This document shows, in pieces, positions 46,196-54,775 of a DNA stretch of 64,000 bases (within the stretch, counting starts at the first letter, position 1; every line of letters starts with the position of its first letter). Where the stretch lies: NCBI RefSeq assembly GCF_014654675.1, contig NZ_BNBC01000001.1, forward strand, positions 274,129 through 338,128, in the 5' to 3' direction. The position numbers and the translations under genes were made by a program. Under the pieces are notes generated by a model that saw only the letters and a program-made list of their open reading frames with translations, was not told the origin of the DNA and ran no database searches. This DNA is from Streptomyces spiralis (GTDB lineage Bacteria > Actinomycetota > Actinomycetes > Streptomycetales > Streptomycetaceae).

Positions 46196-46752
46196 GCGCT
46201 TCCGTCCCTATCAGTGATCTCGCGGTTCGTTGGATGCGTGGGCGTGCCGCGAAGGGCAACGTGACGTCCGCTCTGTGTCACAAGGGAGGCGCACACGGTG
46301 TCCGAGCGCGCGGCATGTCCATCTCGCAGGTTATCTCCGCTCGCGGACGGGCCCTAAATCAGGGGTCACACGTGAGCGGTGATACCTGTCACATGATGCC
46401 GCGCTCTCTGGCACCGCGTGCCGGAGGTGCGGGACCTCACCGGGCTGGGGTTGACCCGGTGAGGTCCCTTCAACAGCCCCGAAGGGCTCAGGGCGGATGA
46501 TCCCCACCCCAATGGGGACCAGCGGCCCTTCCGCGGAGTTCCAAGGGGCTGCCGGACGAACCGACGGTTTTCGGCCATCCGGGTCCCCCGGGTCCGCGGA
46601 GTCGAGGGTCTGCGGGAAGGGGCCGGGTCCCGTCCCCTGCCTGCCGGGGAAGTCCTCCGGGCAGGGCTGCCGAGCAGAGCTGCCCGGAAGGGCTGCCGGG
46701 AGGCTGCCAGGAAGGCTGACGGAAGGGGAGGGGCCCGGATGCCCGGATTCGC
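46196..46752. other. sucC upstream region with hairpin and degenerate GC repeats
   Basis: These 557 bp have no credible gene. From the sucC side they hold the presumed promoter (about 46250-46420, including TCACACGTGA), then the hairpin at 46431-46468. A stretch follows (about 46630-46730) of imperfect GGGCTGCCGG-type repeats close to the stop of the exported protein gene. Confidence 0.5.
46431..46468 (-). terminator. hairpin between the exported protein gene and sucC
   Basis: GGGACCTCACCGGG (46431-46444) pairs perfectly with CCCGGTGAGGTCCC (46455-46468) around a 10-nt loop. It lies about 285 nt after the stop of the gene at 46753 and 235 nt before the sucC start, so it probably insulates sucC. 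Confidence 0.7.
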
Positions 46753-47781
46753 CTAGCCGGGGTATACGGGGACGTCCTCGCGCACGTCCCGGGTTCCGGC
46801 CGCCGCGAGGGAGGTGACGGTGCTCCGCTCCCGGGGCAGCGGGGCCCGGCCGCCGGAGGTGACGGCGTACAGGTCACCGTGGACCGGCTCGCCGGAGTCG
46901 GCCGTCGACCGCGTGCCCACGACCCCGTCCGGGTCGCCACCGGGCGCCTGCTGGGCGGGGGCCTGCGGGGTCACGGAGGGGTGGAGCGCGGCGCGCGAGG
47001 TGCCGTGCGTCGCGGGCTGCCCGGAGGACAGGTGCAGCGGGTGTGCCGACCGCGGCCCGAAGGTGATCACCGCGGTCGGCCCGGCGACGCGCTCGGCCGC
47101 ACGGGGGTGTCCGTCGGCGCGGTCTCCGTCGACACGGTGCCCGGCGGGCGCCGCGACGACGGCACCGGGCGGATGCTGCGGAAGGGGCTGGGGCCGGGAC
47201 TCGGAGGCCGTGGGGGCAACGGGCGCGGGCAGCGTGACAGGTGCGGGCAGCGCGACTGGCGTGGGCAGCGCGATGGGCGAGGGCAGTGCGATGGACGTGG
47301 GCAGCGCGATGGACGTGGGCAGCGCGGGGAGCGGCAGCACGCTTCCCGCGTCCCCGAGCCCGGACGGGCCGGTCACGGGTGTGTCGGGCAGGCCGGGCAG
47401 GTCCGGGAGAGCCGGCAGGCCGGGGAGGTCCGGGAGAGCCGGTAGGGACACCGCCCTAGGAGCCTTCGCCTTCGCCTTCGCCGTGGCCACCGCCGGCTCG
47501 GTCGCCGGACGGACGACGCGGACCTGCACCGGGAGGGCCGGCAGGGCCTCCTGGCCGTGATCCGGGCGGTCAGTGGCCGCGTCGCGTCCGGTGGCCGCGT
47601 TCAGGACCGCGTCGGGCAAGGGCACCCTCGGCCCGCCCTCCGCGGCATGCGCCCGCTCCCCGCAGAGGAATCCCAGGGCGAACAAGGCCCCCACCAACAG
47701 GACCAGTTGCAGCGCACGCCGCCCGGCCGCCGTGCGCATCACGCGCAGGACGGCAGCGGTCAGGGCTGCTGGCACGGTCAA
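46753..47781 (-). CDS. exported repeat-rich protein (LPxx / IALP repeats), unknown function
   Basis: This protein has about 342 residues. A basic N-terminus and hydrophobic segment (RRALQLVLLVGALFALGFLC) ending near AHAAEG look like a signal peptide. The middle is built of short repeats: LPALPDLPGLPALPDLPGLP and then LPTSIALPTSIALPSPIALP continuing with PTPVALPAPVTLPAPV. The C-terminal part is less repetitive and ends REDVPVYPG. Pro/Leu repeats of this kind suggest an extended wall-spanning or surface stalk. TTG 47781 has GGAAGGAA 11 nt upstream; a TTG at 47802 is an alternative without a ribosome binding site. I cannot assign a family. Confidence 0.7.
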   Translation of the reverse strand: MTVPAALTAAVLRVMRTAAGRRALQLVLLVGALFALGFLCGERAHAAEGGPRVPLPDAVLNAATGRDAATDRPDHGQEALPALPVQVRVVRPATEPAVATAKAKAKAPRAVSLPALPDLPGLPALPDLPGLPDTPVTGPSGLGDAGSVLPLPALPTSIALPTSIALPSPIALPTPVALPAPVTLPAPVAPTASESRPQPLPQHPPGAVVAAPAGHRVDGDRADGHPRAAERVAGPTAVITFGPRSAHPLHLSSGQPATHGTSRAALHPSVTPQAPAQQAPGGDPDGVVGTRSTADSGEPVHGDLYAVTSGGRAPLPRERSTVTSLAAAGTRDVREDVPVYPG

Positions 47782-48008
47782 GAGGGGACGGTTCCTTCCC
47801 AAGCGGGCGACACACCGCCGAACGAGGCATCGATCCTCGCACGGGAGTCCAGCGGTCGCGCAAGCCCGCTGTTACCGATGGGTAGGCATGTCCGTTTTGC
47901 CGGCCGGAAGCGGTCGACAAGTCGTCACCGTCGCGTCAGTCTCCCTCCGTTGGGCGGTCGTCCGTTGAGCGGTCCTCCCATGGGCGGTCCTCCGTGCGGC
48001 GCCGTTCC

Positions 48009-49199
48009 TCATGCGGTGTCGGGTATCGGCAGCGGGCGCTTCTCGATCGCCGCCGCCATCACCTCGGGGAACAGGTCGGGTGTGCAGGCGAACGCCGGTG
48101 CGCCGAGCGCCGCGAGCGCTGCCGCGTGCTCCCGGTCGTAGGCGGGCGCCCCCTCGTCGGAGAGCGCGAGCAGCGTCACGAACTGCACTCCCGACGCCTT
48201 CATCGCCGCGACCCGTTTCAGCATCTCGTTGCGTATGCCTCCCTCGTACAGGTCGCTGATCAGCACCACCACCGTCTCCGCGGGCCGGGTGATCTGCGAC
48301 TGGCAGTACGCCAGCGCCCGGTTGATGTCCGTGCCGCCGCCGAGCTGGGTGCCGAAGAGCACGTCGACCGGGTCGTCGAGCTGGTCGGTGAGGTCGACGA
48401 CCGCCGTGTCGAACACGACCAGCCGCGTGCTGATCGACCGCATGGACGCCAGCACCGCCCCGAACACGGACGCGTACACGACGGAGGCCGCCATGGACCC
48501 GGACTGGTCGATGCAGAGGATCACCTCCTTCTTCACGGACTGCGACGCCCGCCCGTAGCCGATGAGCCGGTCGGGCACGACCGTCCGGTACTCGGGCAGG
48601 TAGTGCTTGAGGTTGGCCGCGATCGTGCGGTGCCAGTCGATGTCGTGGTGGCGGGGCCGGTTGACGCGCGCGCTGCGGTCGAGGGCGCCGGTGAGCGTGG
48701 CCCTGGTCCGGGTGGCGAGCCGCTTCTCGAGGTCCTCGACGACCTTGCGCACCACCGCGCGCGCCGTCTCCTTCGTCGTCTCCGGCATCGCCTTGTTGAG
48801 CGAGAGGAGGGTGCCGACGAGGTGTACGTCCGCCTCCACCGCCTCCAGCATCTCCGGCTCCAGCAGCAGCGTCGCCAGGCCGAGCCGGTCGATGGCGTCC
48901 CGCTGCATGACCTGCACGACGGAGGACGGGAAGTAGGTCCGTACGTCCCCCAGCCAGCGCGCCACCGAGGGCGCCGACGCCCCCAGCCCCGCCGAACGGT
49001 CCCGGGCAGTCCGGCCCGACTGCGGCTTGTCGCCCTTGCCGTAGAGCGCGGCGAGCGCCCCGTCCATCGCCGCGTCCCTGCCGGACAGCGCGCATCCGGT
49101 GCCGTCGGCCGCGTCGCCGCCGAGCACGAGCCGCCAGCGCCGCAGCCGCTCCTGCGCCGGGTCCGCCACGCCCGCGTCGTAGCCCTCCGCCGTCGTCAT
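48009..49199 (-). CDS. VWA-domain protein (CoxE-like) of the MoxR locus
   Basis: This 396-residue cytoplasmic protein has a helical N-terminal half (about 1-190) and a von Willebrand A domain (about 200-370). An intact MIDAS motif is seen as ILCIDQSGSMAASVVYASVF, then FDTAVVDLTDQLDDPVDVLF, GGGTDINRALAYCQSQI and VVVLISDLYEGG. VWA partners bind MoxR AAA ATPases and the client protein, as in RavA-ViaA and NorQ-NorD. ATG 49199 overlaps the DUF5682 stop by 4 nt (ATGA), so the three genes from MoxR onward are translationally coupled and this is the last. The client is unknown. Confidence 0.9.
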   Translation of the reverse strand: MTTAEGYDAGVADPAQERLRRWRLVLGGDAADGTGCALSGRDAAMDGALAALYGKGDKPQSGRTARDRSAGLGASAPSVARWLGDVRTYFPSSVVQVMQRDAIDRLGLATLLLEPEMLEAVEADVHLVGTLLSLNKAMPETTKETARAVVRKVVEDLEKRLATRTRATLTGALDRSARVNRPRHHDIDWHRTIAANLKHYLPEYRTVVPDRLIGYGRASQSVKKEVILCIDQSGSMAASVVYASVFGAVLASMRSISTRLVVFDTAVVDLTDQLDDPVDVLFGTQLGGGTDINRALAYCQSQITRPAETVVVLISDLYEGGIRNEMLKRVAAMKASGVQFVTLLALSDEGAPAYDREHAAALAALGAPAFACTPDLFPEVMAAAIEKRPLPIPDTA

Positions 49200-51883
49200 C
49201 GCGCCACCCCCGCGAGCTCCTCGCCGAGGGCCCCCTGCGCCGCCGTCCCGGCTGCCTGTACGTCTTGTACGTCATCCACGTCTTGTACGTCGTCCGAGCC
49301 CAGCAGCAGCCGCAGCACCGGGAGTACGGCGTCCGCCCGTTCCTGGTCGAGGTCCGCGGCGAAGCCGGGCACACCGGCCGCCGTGGCCCCGGTGATGCCG
49401 CCGCCCCGTCCCGGCCCGCGCCGGACCAGCTCACCGAGTGTTCTGCGTACTCCCGGCTCGTACGCGGAGAAGGTGCGGCGCAACAGCGGCAGCACATCGG
49501 TGAACGCCGCCGCCGGCACCCCGGTCAGCCAGGCGTCTACCAGTGCGAGCAGCCGCTCGTCGTGCACGAGCAGCATTCCGCCTCCGCCGCCGACGAAGCC
49601 CTCGATCCAGGCGGCCGCGTCCGGTGGTGGGGTGCCCGGTGACAGCGCGAGCCCCATGAGCCGTGCCGCCTGCTCCTGCTCGACCTCCCCGTCGTCGAGC
49701 AGGAGCCGCACCGCGCGCCCCCGGATGACTCCGGGAACGGTGTCGCGCCCCGACAGCACCCGCAGCACACCGTGCCAGCGGAGGCGCAGGTCCGCGTGAC
49801 CGGCCGTGAGGGTGTCGCCCAGCAGGCCCACGGCCGTGTGCACCGCGTCCACATGGCGCCGCATCTCCTCGGCCCCGTCCGCGTCCAGGGCCGAGCAGGC
49901 CGGGGGAAGGCCGACGAAGACGCGTTCGGCCAGGCCCGCGGCGACCTCGGCCAGCGCCCCGGTGTCCGTGCCGCGCACGTCGCCGTAGCGCAGGGAGCGG
50001 ACCAGGGCCGGGAGCGCCTGGGCGAGGTGTCCGACGTCCGCGTCCAGCGCCGCACGCTCGGCGAGCACCCGCATCACCACGGGCAGCGCGTCGGTGAGTT
50101 CGGCGAGCAGGCAGCGCTCGGCGAGAGCGGTCACGTCCGCGAGGGCCTGCGCGCCGACGGCGTCCGCCTCGGCCTTGGCGGTCGCCGCGGAGAGCACGGT
50201 GGTCCCCCACACCCCGGCCTCGGCGACCCGCACCGACAGCTCCGGCTCCCAGCGCAGCCGCCAGGTCTCCCGGAACGTGCCCGTGCTGCCCCGCGAGTCC
50301 GTCGGCTCGCCCCAGCCGACGCCCAGCAGCCCCAGCCGGTGCAGCAGCCTGCTCCGCCCCGCGTCGGTCTCCTTGCGCAGGTCGAGCTCCAGCTCCCGCT
50401 CCAGGGCCTCGGGCTTGAGCCGCAGGCGCCGCTGGAGGCGGGCGAGGTCGCGCTGCAACGGGACCGCCGGCGCCGACTCGGGCACCTCGCCCAGCACGTC
50501 CCCGACCACGAGCCGGTCGCACACCAGTGCCAGTGGCACGTCGGAGCCGTCGCACATGACCGCCCGTACGGCGTCGGTCGTCTCGCTCAGTCCGGGCAGC
50601 GGACGGCCGCGCATCGCGGCGAGGGTCTCCGCCAGCCGCACCGCCTCGATGACGTGCGCGGATGACACGATCCGGTCCTCCTCGCGGAGCAGCCCGGCCA
50701 CCTTGGTCAGCCATCGCTCGACGGGCCGGTCCGACACGCCGAACAGGTGGGCGTACCAGCCCGGCGCGTCGATGCCCGCGCCGTAGCCGCTGAACCGGGA
50801 CAGCCGGCGGTGCGTCCACGGCACCCATGTCATGTCCGCCTTGACCTTGGGCAGTCCCTTCAGCAGCGCCCGGTCGGCGGCGACGGCGGCCTTGCGCCGC
50901 AGCGCGGGCACGTGCCACGCCCCGCACACCACGGCCACCCCGTCCCCGAACTCCCGCTGCGCGGCTCGCACCTGGAGCCGCATATGGGCCTCCCGCACGA
51001 GGTCCCGGTCGCCGCCACCCCCGCTTCCGTACGTCTCCCGGAGCGCCCCCATGGCCTCCTCCAGCGCCGCGAACGGGGCGAACGCGTCGCCCTGCCCCGG
51101 GCCGCGGTGCTCGACGACGTCCTCCCACCAGCGCTCGGGGTCGTCGTATCCGGCGGCCTCGGCGAGCACGGCGAGCGGGTCGACGCGCACGTCGGCCTCC
51201 GGCGATCCGGTTCCGTCCGATCCGGCCCCGTCCGACCCGGCCCCGTCCGATCCGGCTCCCGCCGGGTGCTCCGCGGTCCCCTCCCCCGCGGAGCCCCGGC
51301 CGTCCCCGGAGGTCTCGGCCTTCTCGGCATCCGGGTCGGTGCCGGCGTCGTCCCTCCCCCACGCCAGCGTGTGCGTGGCCGGGAGGTCCATGAAGCGGGT
51401 CGGAACGCCGTGTTCCAGCGCCCAGCGGAGGGCGACCCACTCCGGGGAGAACTCGGCCAGCGGCCAGAACGCGGAACGGCCCGGCTCGTCCACGGCATGG
51501 GCGAGAAGGGCGACCGGGGGCCGCATGCCCTCCTCGGCGGCGAGCGGGATCAGCGCGTCCGCCTCCGGCGGGCCCTCGATCAGCACCACCTTCGGCCGCG
51601 CGGCCTCCAGCGCGGCCCGCACCGCCCGCGCGGATCCCGGCCCGTGATGCCGCACACCGAGCAGCAGCGGCTGCGCGGCGGCCCGGCGGCCCAGTGCCCC
51701 GTCAACCCCTGTCACACCGTCCCCCTCGTTCCTGCCGTCCGCCCCGTCGGCTCCTTCCGTACGGCCCATGCCGTCCGGCTCGCCCGCCCGTCCAGCTGGC
51801 TCGTCGTCGGAGCGGCCCCGCGCGGCGCCGCCCGTCAGCCGCCCCGCCCCGCCCGGGCTCACGCTGATGCTCATGCCGCTCAC
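49196..51883 (-). CDS. DUF5682 family protein, TraB/EreA-like, of the MoxR locus
   Basis: This 895-residue protein begins with a disordered Gly/Asp/Glu-rich head. The next domain (about 65-165) has LLLGVRHHGPGSARAVRAAL, PKVVLIEGPPEADALI and GVPTFMDLP-like GVPTRFMDLPATHTLAWG. After a Ser/Gly/Asp repeat insert (GAGSDGAGSDGAGSDGTGS), VAVVCGAWHVPALRRK and further His/Glu motifs follow. These resemble the TraB/PrgY and erythromycin-esterase-like superfamily, metal-dependent hydrolases or sensors. The remaining roughly 500 residues are helical with a second acidic repeat (DDVQDVDDVQDVQ) near the end. GTG 51883 overlaps the MoxR stop by 4 nt and has GGAGG 7 nt upstream. The function is unknown. Confidence 0.85.
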   Translation of the reverse strand: MSGMSISVSPGGAGRLTGGAARGRSDDEPAGRAGEPDGMGRTEGADGADGRNEGDGVTGVDGALGRRAAAQPLLLGVRHHGPGSARAVRAALEAARPKVVLIEGPPEADALIPLAAEEGMRPPVALLAHAVDEPGRSAFWPLAEFSPEWVALRWALEHGVPTRFMDLPATHTLAWGRDDAGTDPDAEKAETSGDGRGSAGEGTAEHPAGAGSDGAGSDGAGSDGTGSPEADVRVDPLAVLAEAAGYDDPERWWEDVVEHRGPGQGDAFAPFAALEEAMGALRETYGSGGGGDRDLVREAHMRLQVRAAQREFGDGVAVVCGAWHVPALRRKAAVAADRALLKGLPKVKADMTWVPWTHRRLSRFSGYGAGIDAPGWYAHLFGVSDRPVERWLTKVAGLLREEDRIVSSAHVIEAVRLAETLAAMRGRPLPGLSETTDAVRAVMCDGSDVPLALVCDRLVVGDVLGEVPESAPAVPLQRDLARLQRRLRLKPEALERELELDLRKETDAGRSRLLHRLGLLGVGWGEPTDSRGSTGTFRETWRLRWEPELSVRVAEAGVWGTTVLSAATAKAEADAVGAQALADVTALAERCLLAELTDALPVVMRVLAERAALDADVGHLAQALPALVRSLRYGDVRGTDTGALAEVAAGLAERVFVGLPPACSALDADGAEEMRRHVDAVHTAVGLLGDTLTAGHADLRLRWHGVLRVLSGRDTVPGVIRGRAVRLLLDDGEVEQEQAARLMGLALSPGTPPPDAAAWIEGFVGGGGGMLLVHDERLLALVDAWLTGVPAAAFTDVLPLLRRTFSAYEPGVRRTLGELVRRGPGRGGGITGATAAGVPGFAADLDQERADAVLPVLRLLLGSDDVQDVDDVQDVQAAGTAAQGALGEELAGVAR

Positions 51884-53040
51884 GCGCTCACCTCCCGGCA
51901 GGCCCGGTAGAAGTCCTTCCAGCCGTCGCGCTCGCGGACCACCGTCTCCAGGTACTCCTGCCAGATCACGCGGTCGGCCGCCGGGTCGCGGACGACGGCG
52001 CCGAGGATGCCGGCGGCCACGTCGCCCGCGCGCAGCACACCGTCGCCGAAGTGCGCCGCCAGCGCCAGGCCGCCGGTGACCACCGAGATCGCCTCGGCCG
52101 TCGACAGCGTGCCGCTGGGCGATTTCAGCTTCGTACGGCCGTCGGTGGTGACGCCGTCGCGCAGCTCGCGGAAGACGGTCACCACGCGGCGGATCTCGTC
52201 GATGCCGTCCGGCACGGCCGGCAGGTCCAGGGAGCGGCCGATCTGGTCGACGCGGCGGGAGACGATGTCGACCTCGGCCTCCGGGGTCTCCGGCAGCGGC
52301 AGCACCACCGTGTTGAACCGTCGGCGCAGGGCGCTGGACAGGTCGTTGACGCCGCGGTCGCGGTCGTTGGCCGTGGCGATCAGGTTGAAACCGCGGACCG
52401 CCTGCACCTCCTCGCCCAGCTCCGGTATCGGCAGGGTCTTCTCCGAGAGGATCGTGATCAGCGTGTCCTGCACGTCGGCCGGGATCCGGGTCAGCTCCTC
52501 GACGCGGGCGGTCATGCCCTGGGCCATGGCCCGCATGACCGGGCCGGGCACGAGGGCGTCGCGGCTCGGGCCGTGCGCCAGCAGCTGCGCGTAGTTCCAC
52601 CCGTAGCGGATCGCCTCCTCCGGTGTGCCCGCCGTGCCCTGCACGAGCAGGGTCGAGTCGCCGCTGACCGCGGCGGCCAGATGCTCGGACACCCAGGTCT
52701 TGGCCGTGCCGGGCACGCCGAGCAGGAGCAGGGCGCGGTCGGTGGCGAGGGTGGTGACGGCGACCTCGACGATGCGGCGCGGGCCGACGTACTTCGGTGT
52801 GATCACCGTGCCGTCCGGCAGGGTGCCGCCGAGCAGGTAGGTCGCCACCGCCCACGGCGACAGCTTCCAGCGGGCCGGGCGCGGGCGGTCGTCCTGCGCG
52901 GCCAGCGCGGCCAGTTCGGCGGCGAAGGCGTCCTCGGCGTGCGGCCGCAGCGCTTCCGCACCCTCCGCGCCGGCCGCGTTCGCGGGCGCGGAGTGGTTCT
53001 GGCTCGGTGCGACGGACGTCGGTTCCACGGACACAGACAT
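51880..53040 (-). CDS. MoxR-family AAA+ ATPase
   Basis: This 386-residue ATPase has Walker A GVPGTAKT (108-115), a Walker B/sensor region in PADVQDTLITILSEKTLPIP and FNLIATANDRDRGVNDLSSA, and an arginine-finger stretch in SSALRRRFNTVVLPLPETPE. The lid domain follows to the end. MoxR ATPases remodel protein complexes or insert cofactors together with a VWA protein, which here is the third gene of the operon. The N-terminal 55 residues are disordered. It is the first gene of a three-gene operon and is divergent from the SWIM gene across a region with a 12-bp inverted repeat. Confidence 0.93.
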   Translation of the reverse strand: MSVSVEPTSVAPSQNHSAPANAAGAEGAEALRPHAEDAFAAELAALAAQDDRPRPARWKLSPWAVATYLLGGTLPDGTVITPKYVGPRRIVEVAVTTLATDRALLLLGVPGTAKTWVSEHLAAAVSGDSTLLVQGTAGTPEEAIRYGWNYAQLLAHGPSRDALVPGPVMRAMAQGMTARVEELTRIPADVQDTLITILSEKTLPIPELGEEVQAVRGFNLIATANDRDRGVNDLSSALRRRFNTVVLPLPETPEAEVDIVSRRVDQIGRSLDLPAVPDGIDEIRRVVTVFRELRDGVTTDGRTKLKSPSGTLSTAEAISVVTGGLALAAHFGDGVLRAGDVAAGILGAVVRDPAADRVIWQEYLETVVRERDGWKDFYRACREVSA

Positions 53041-53096
53041 GGCTGAGGCCCCCTCCAGCTCGGCCGGTTCGGATCTGTCACCAACCGTGCACCACG

Positions 53097-53153
53097 CCAC
53101 TGACAATCCGTGCCGACCTGCGCAAACGCCCTCGCCGGACCGATTGTCAGTGG
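53097..53153. promoter_or_regulatory. 12-bp inverted repeat between the MoxR operon and the SWIM operon
   Basis: CCACTGACAATC (53097-53108) and GATTGTCAGTGG (53142-53153) are perfect inverted copies separated by 33 bp. Each contains TTGTCA read toward its own gene, so they may be symmetric promoter elements or operator half sites. TACCGT (53161-53166), 7 nt before ATG 53174, looks like a leaderless -10. Confidence 0.65.
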
Positions 53154-53173
53154 GGGGATCTACCGTCGAAGGC

Positions 53174-54529
53174 ATGACTCAGCAGGGGGTGCGCTGGGGC
53201 GCGGACCAGGTGCTGGCACTGGCGCCTGACGACGCGTCACGCAAAGCGGGAAGCAAACTCGGCGTCGCCGGGCCGTGGTCGCAGGCGGGGAGTTCGGACG
53301 AGGGGACGGTGTGGGGGCTGTGCAAGGGCAGCGGCAGCAGGCCGTATCAGACGGTCGTCGACATCGCCGACGCGGCGGGGCCGGCGTACAAGTGCAGTTG
53401 TCCGAGCCGCAAGTTCCCGTGCAAGCACGCGCTCGGCCTGCTGTTGCTGTGGGCGGCAGGGGAAGATGCGGTGCCGCCCGGGAGCGTGCCGGACTGGGCG
53501 GAGCAGTGGACGGCGGGCAGAAGACGGAGGGCCGCGGAGACGCGGGCGGCCGGGGCGTCCGGTGCCGGCTCGGGCGCGGCCGATCCGGAGGCGGCGCGGC
53601 GCCGGGCGGAGCGCCGGGCCGAGCGGATCACGGCGGGTGCGACGGAGCTGGAGCAGCGCCTGGCGGATCTGCTGCGCGGCGGTCTGGCCGCGGCCGAGCA
53701 GGCGGGGTACGGGCTGTGGGAGGAGACGGCGGCCCGCATGGTCGACGCGCAGGCCCCCGGACTGGCGGCCCGGGTGCGGGAGCTGGGGGCCATCCCGTCG
53801 TCCGGTCCGGGCTGGCCGGTGCGGCTGCTGGAGGAGTGCGCGCTGCTGCACCTTCTGGACCAGGGCTGGCTGCGCCGCGAGCGGCTGCCTGAGTCGCTGG
53901 CGGCGACGGTCCGCTCCCGCGTCGGCCTGCCCGGCTCCGCGGACGGCCCCCCGGTGCGGGACCGCTGGCTGGTCCTGGCCCAGTACGACACCGCGGACGC
54001 GAAGCTCACCACGCGCAGGATCTGGCTGCACGGCGCCGACTCCGGCCGTACGGTCCTGCTGCTGTCCTACGGAGCCGCCGGGCGCGCCCCGGAGCTGGCG
54101 CTGCCGGTGGGGCTGGCCCTGGACGCGGAGGTGGCCGCGTATCCGGGTGCCGGGCAGCTGCGCGCGGCCCTGGGCGAGCGGTTCGCCGCGCCGGAGCCCA
54201 CGCGGATACGCCCGCCCGGTGTGACGACGGCGCAGGCGGCCGCGCGCTACGGGGAGGCGCTGCGGGACGACCCGTGGCTGGAGTCGGTGCCGGTGACGCT
54301 GGAGGAGGTGATACCGGTGCCGGACGGCGACACCTGGCAGCTGGCCGACGCCGTGTCCGACTCCGCGCTGCCCCTGACTCCGCCGGCCCTCGGCAGGCCG
54401 GGGCTGTGGCGGCTGGTCGCGCTGTCGGGCGGGGCGCCCCTCACGGTTTTCGGCGAATGCGGACACCGCGGGTTCACTCCCCTGACGGCGTGGCCGCGAA
54501 CCGAGGGACCGGCGGTCGCACTCTGCTGA
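53174..54529 (+). CDS. SWIM zinc-finger protein
   Basis: This 451-residue protein has the SWIM signature CxCx(n)CxH near the N-terminus: KCSCPSRKFPCKHALG with Cys74, Cys76, Cys83 and His85. SWIM domains bind nucleic acid or protein. The rest is soluble, with a helical Arg/Ala-rich stretch (ARRRAERRAERITAGATELE) and ordered C-terminal sequence (DRWLVLAQYDTADAKLTTRR, WRLVALSGGAPLTVFGECGH). It is followed 246 bp later by the DUF5691 gene on the same strand. It is divergent from the MoxR operon, and shared regulation is likely. No catalytic motif is visible. Confidence 0.9.
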   Translation: MTQQGVRWGADQVLALAPDDASRKAGSKLGVAGPWSQAGSSDEGTVWGLCKGSGSRPYQTVVDIADAAGPAYKCSCPSRKFPCKHALGLLLLWAAGEDAVPPGSVPDWAEQWTAGRRRRAAETRAAGASGAGSGAADPEAARRRAERRAERITAGATELEQRLADLLRGGLAAAEQAGYGLWEETAARMVDAQAPGLAARVRELGAIPSSGPGWPVRLLEECALLHLLDQGWLRRERLPESLAATVRSRVGLPGSADGPPVRDRWLVLAQYDTADAKLTTRRIWLHGADSGRTVLLLSYGAAGRAPELALPVGLALDAEVAAYPGAGQLRAALGERFAAPEPTRIRPPGVTTAQAAARYGEALRDDPWLESVPVTLEEVIPVPDGDTWQLADAVSDSALPLTPPALGRPGLWRLVALSGGAPLTVFGECGHRGFTPLTAWPRTEGPAVALC

Positions 54530-54775
54530 CCGGCCGCCCACCGTCCGTGACATCGGTGCCTGTTACCGGCTTTTCCTGTCCGGCGTTGGAGTGACGTCAC
54601 CGCGGCGGGCGGGGCGTCCTCGGCACAGCGGGAAACATCACCCGAAAGGCGCACACCGACCACCACCGCGATTCACCCACCCACCCGTCCTTTCTCACCG
54701 ATTCACGAATTTCTTCCGCGCCAGGGGAAACCCGGACCGGGTGACCCTCCGGCACCGGCAACGGAAAGGAAGCTC

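Noticed and set aside
54591..54600. GTGACGTCAC palindrome before the DUF5691 gene
   Set aside because: A 10-bp palindrome is short and alone; noted in the gene entry but not claimed as an operator.
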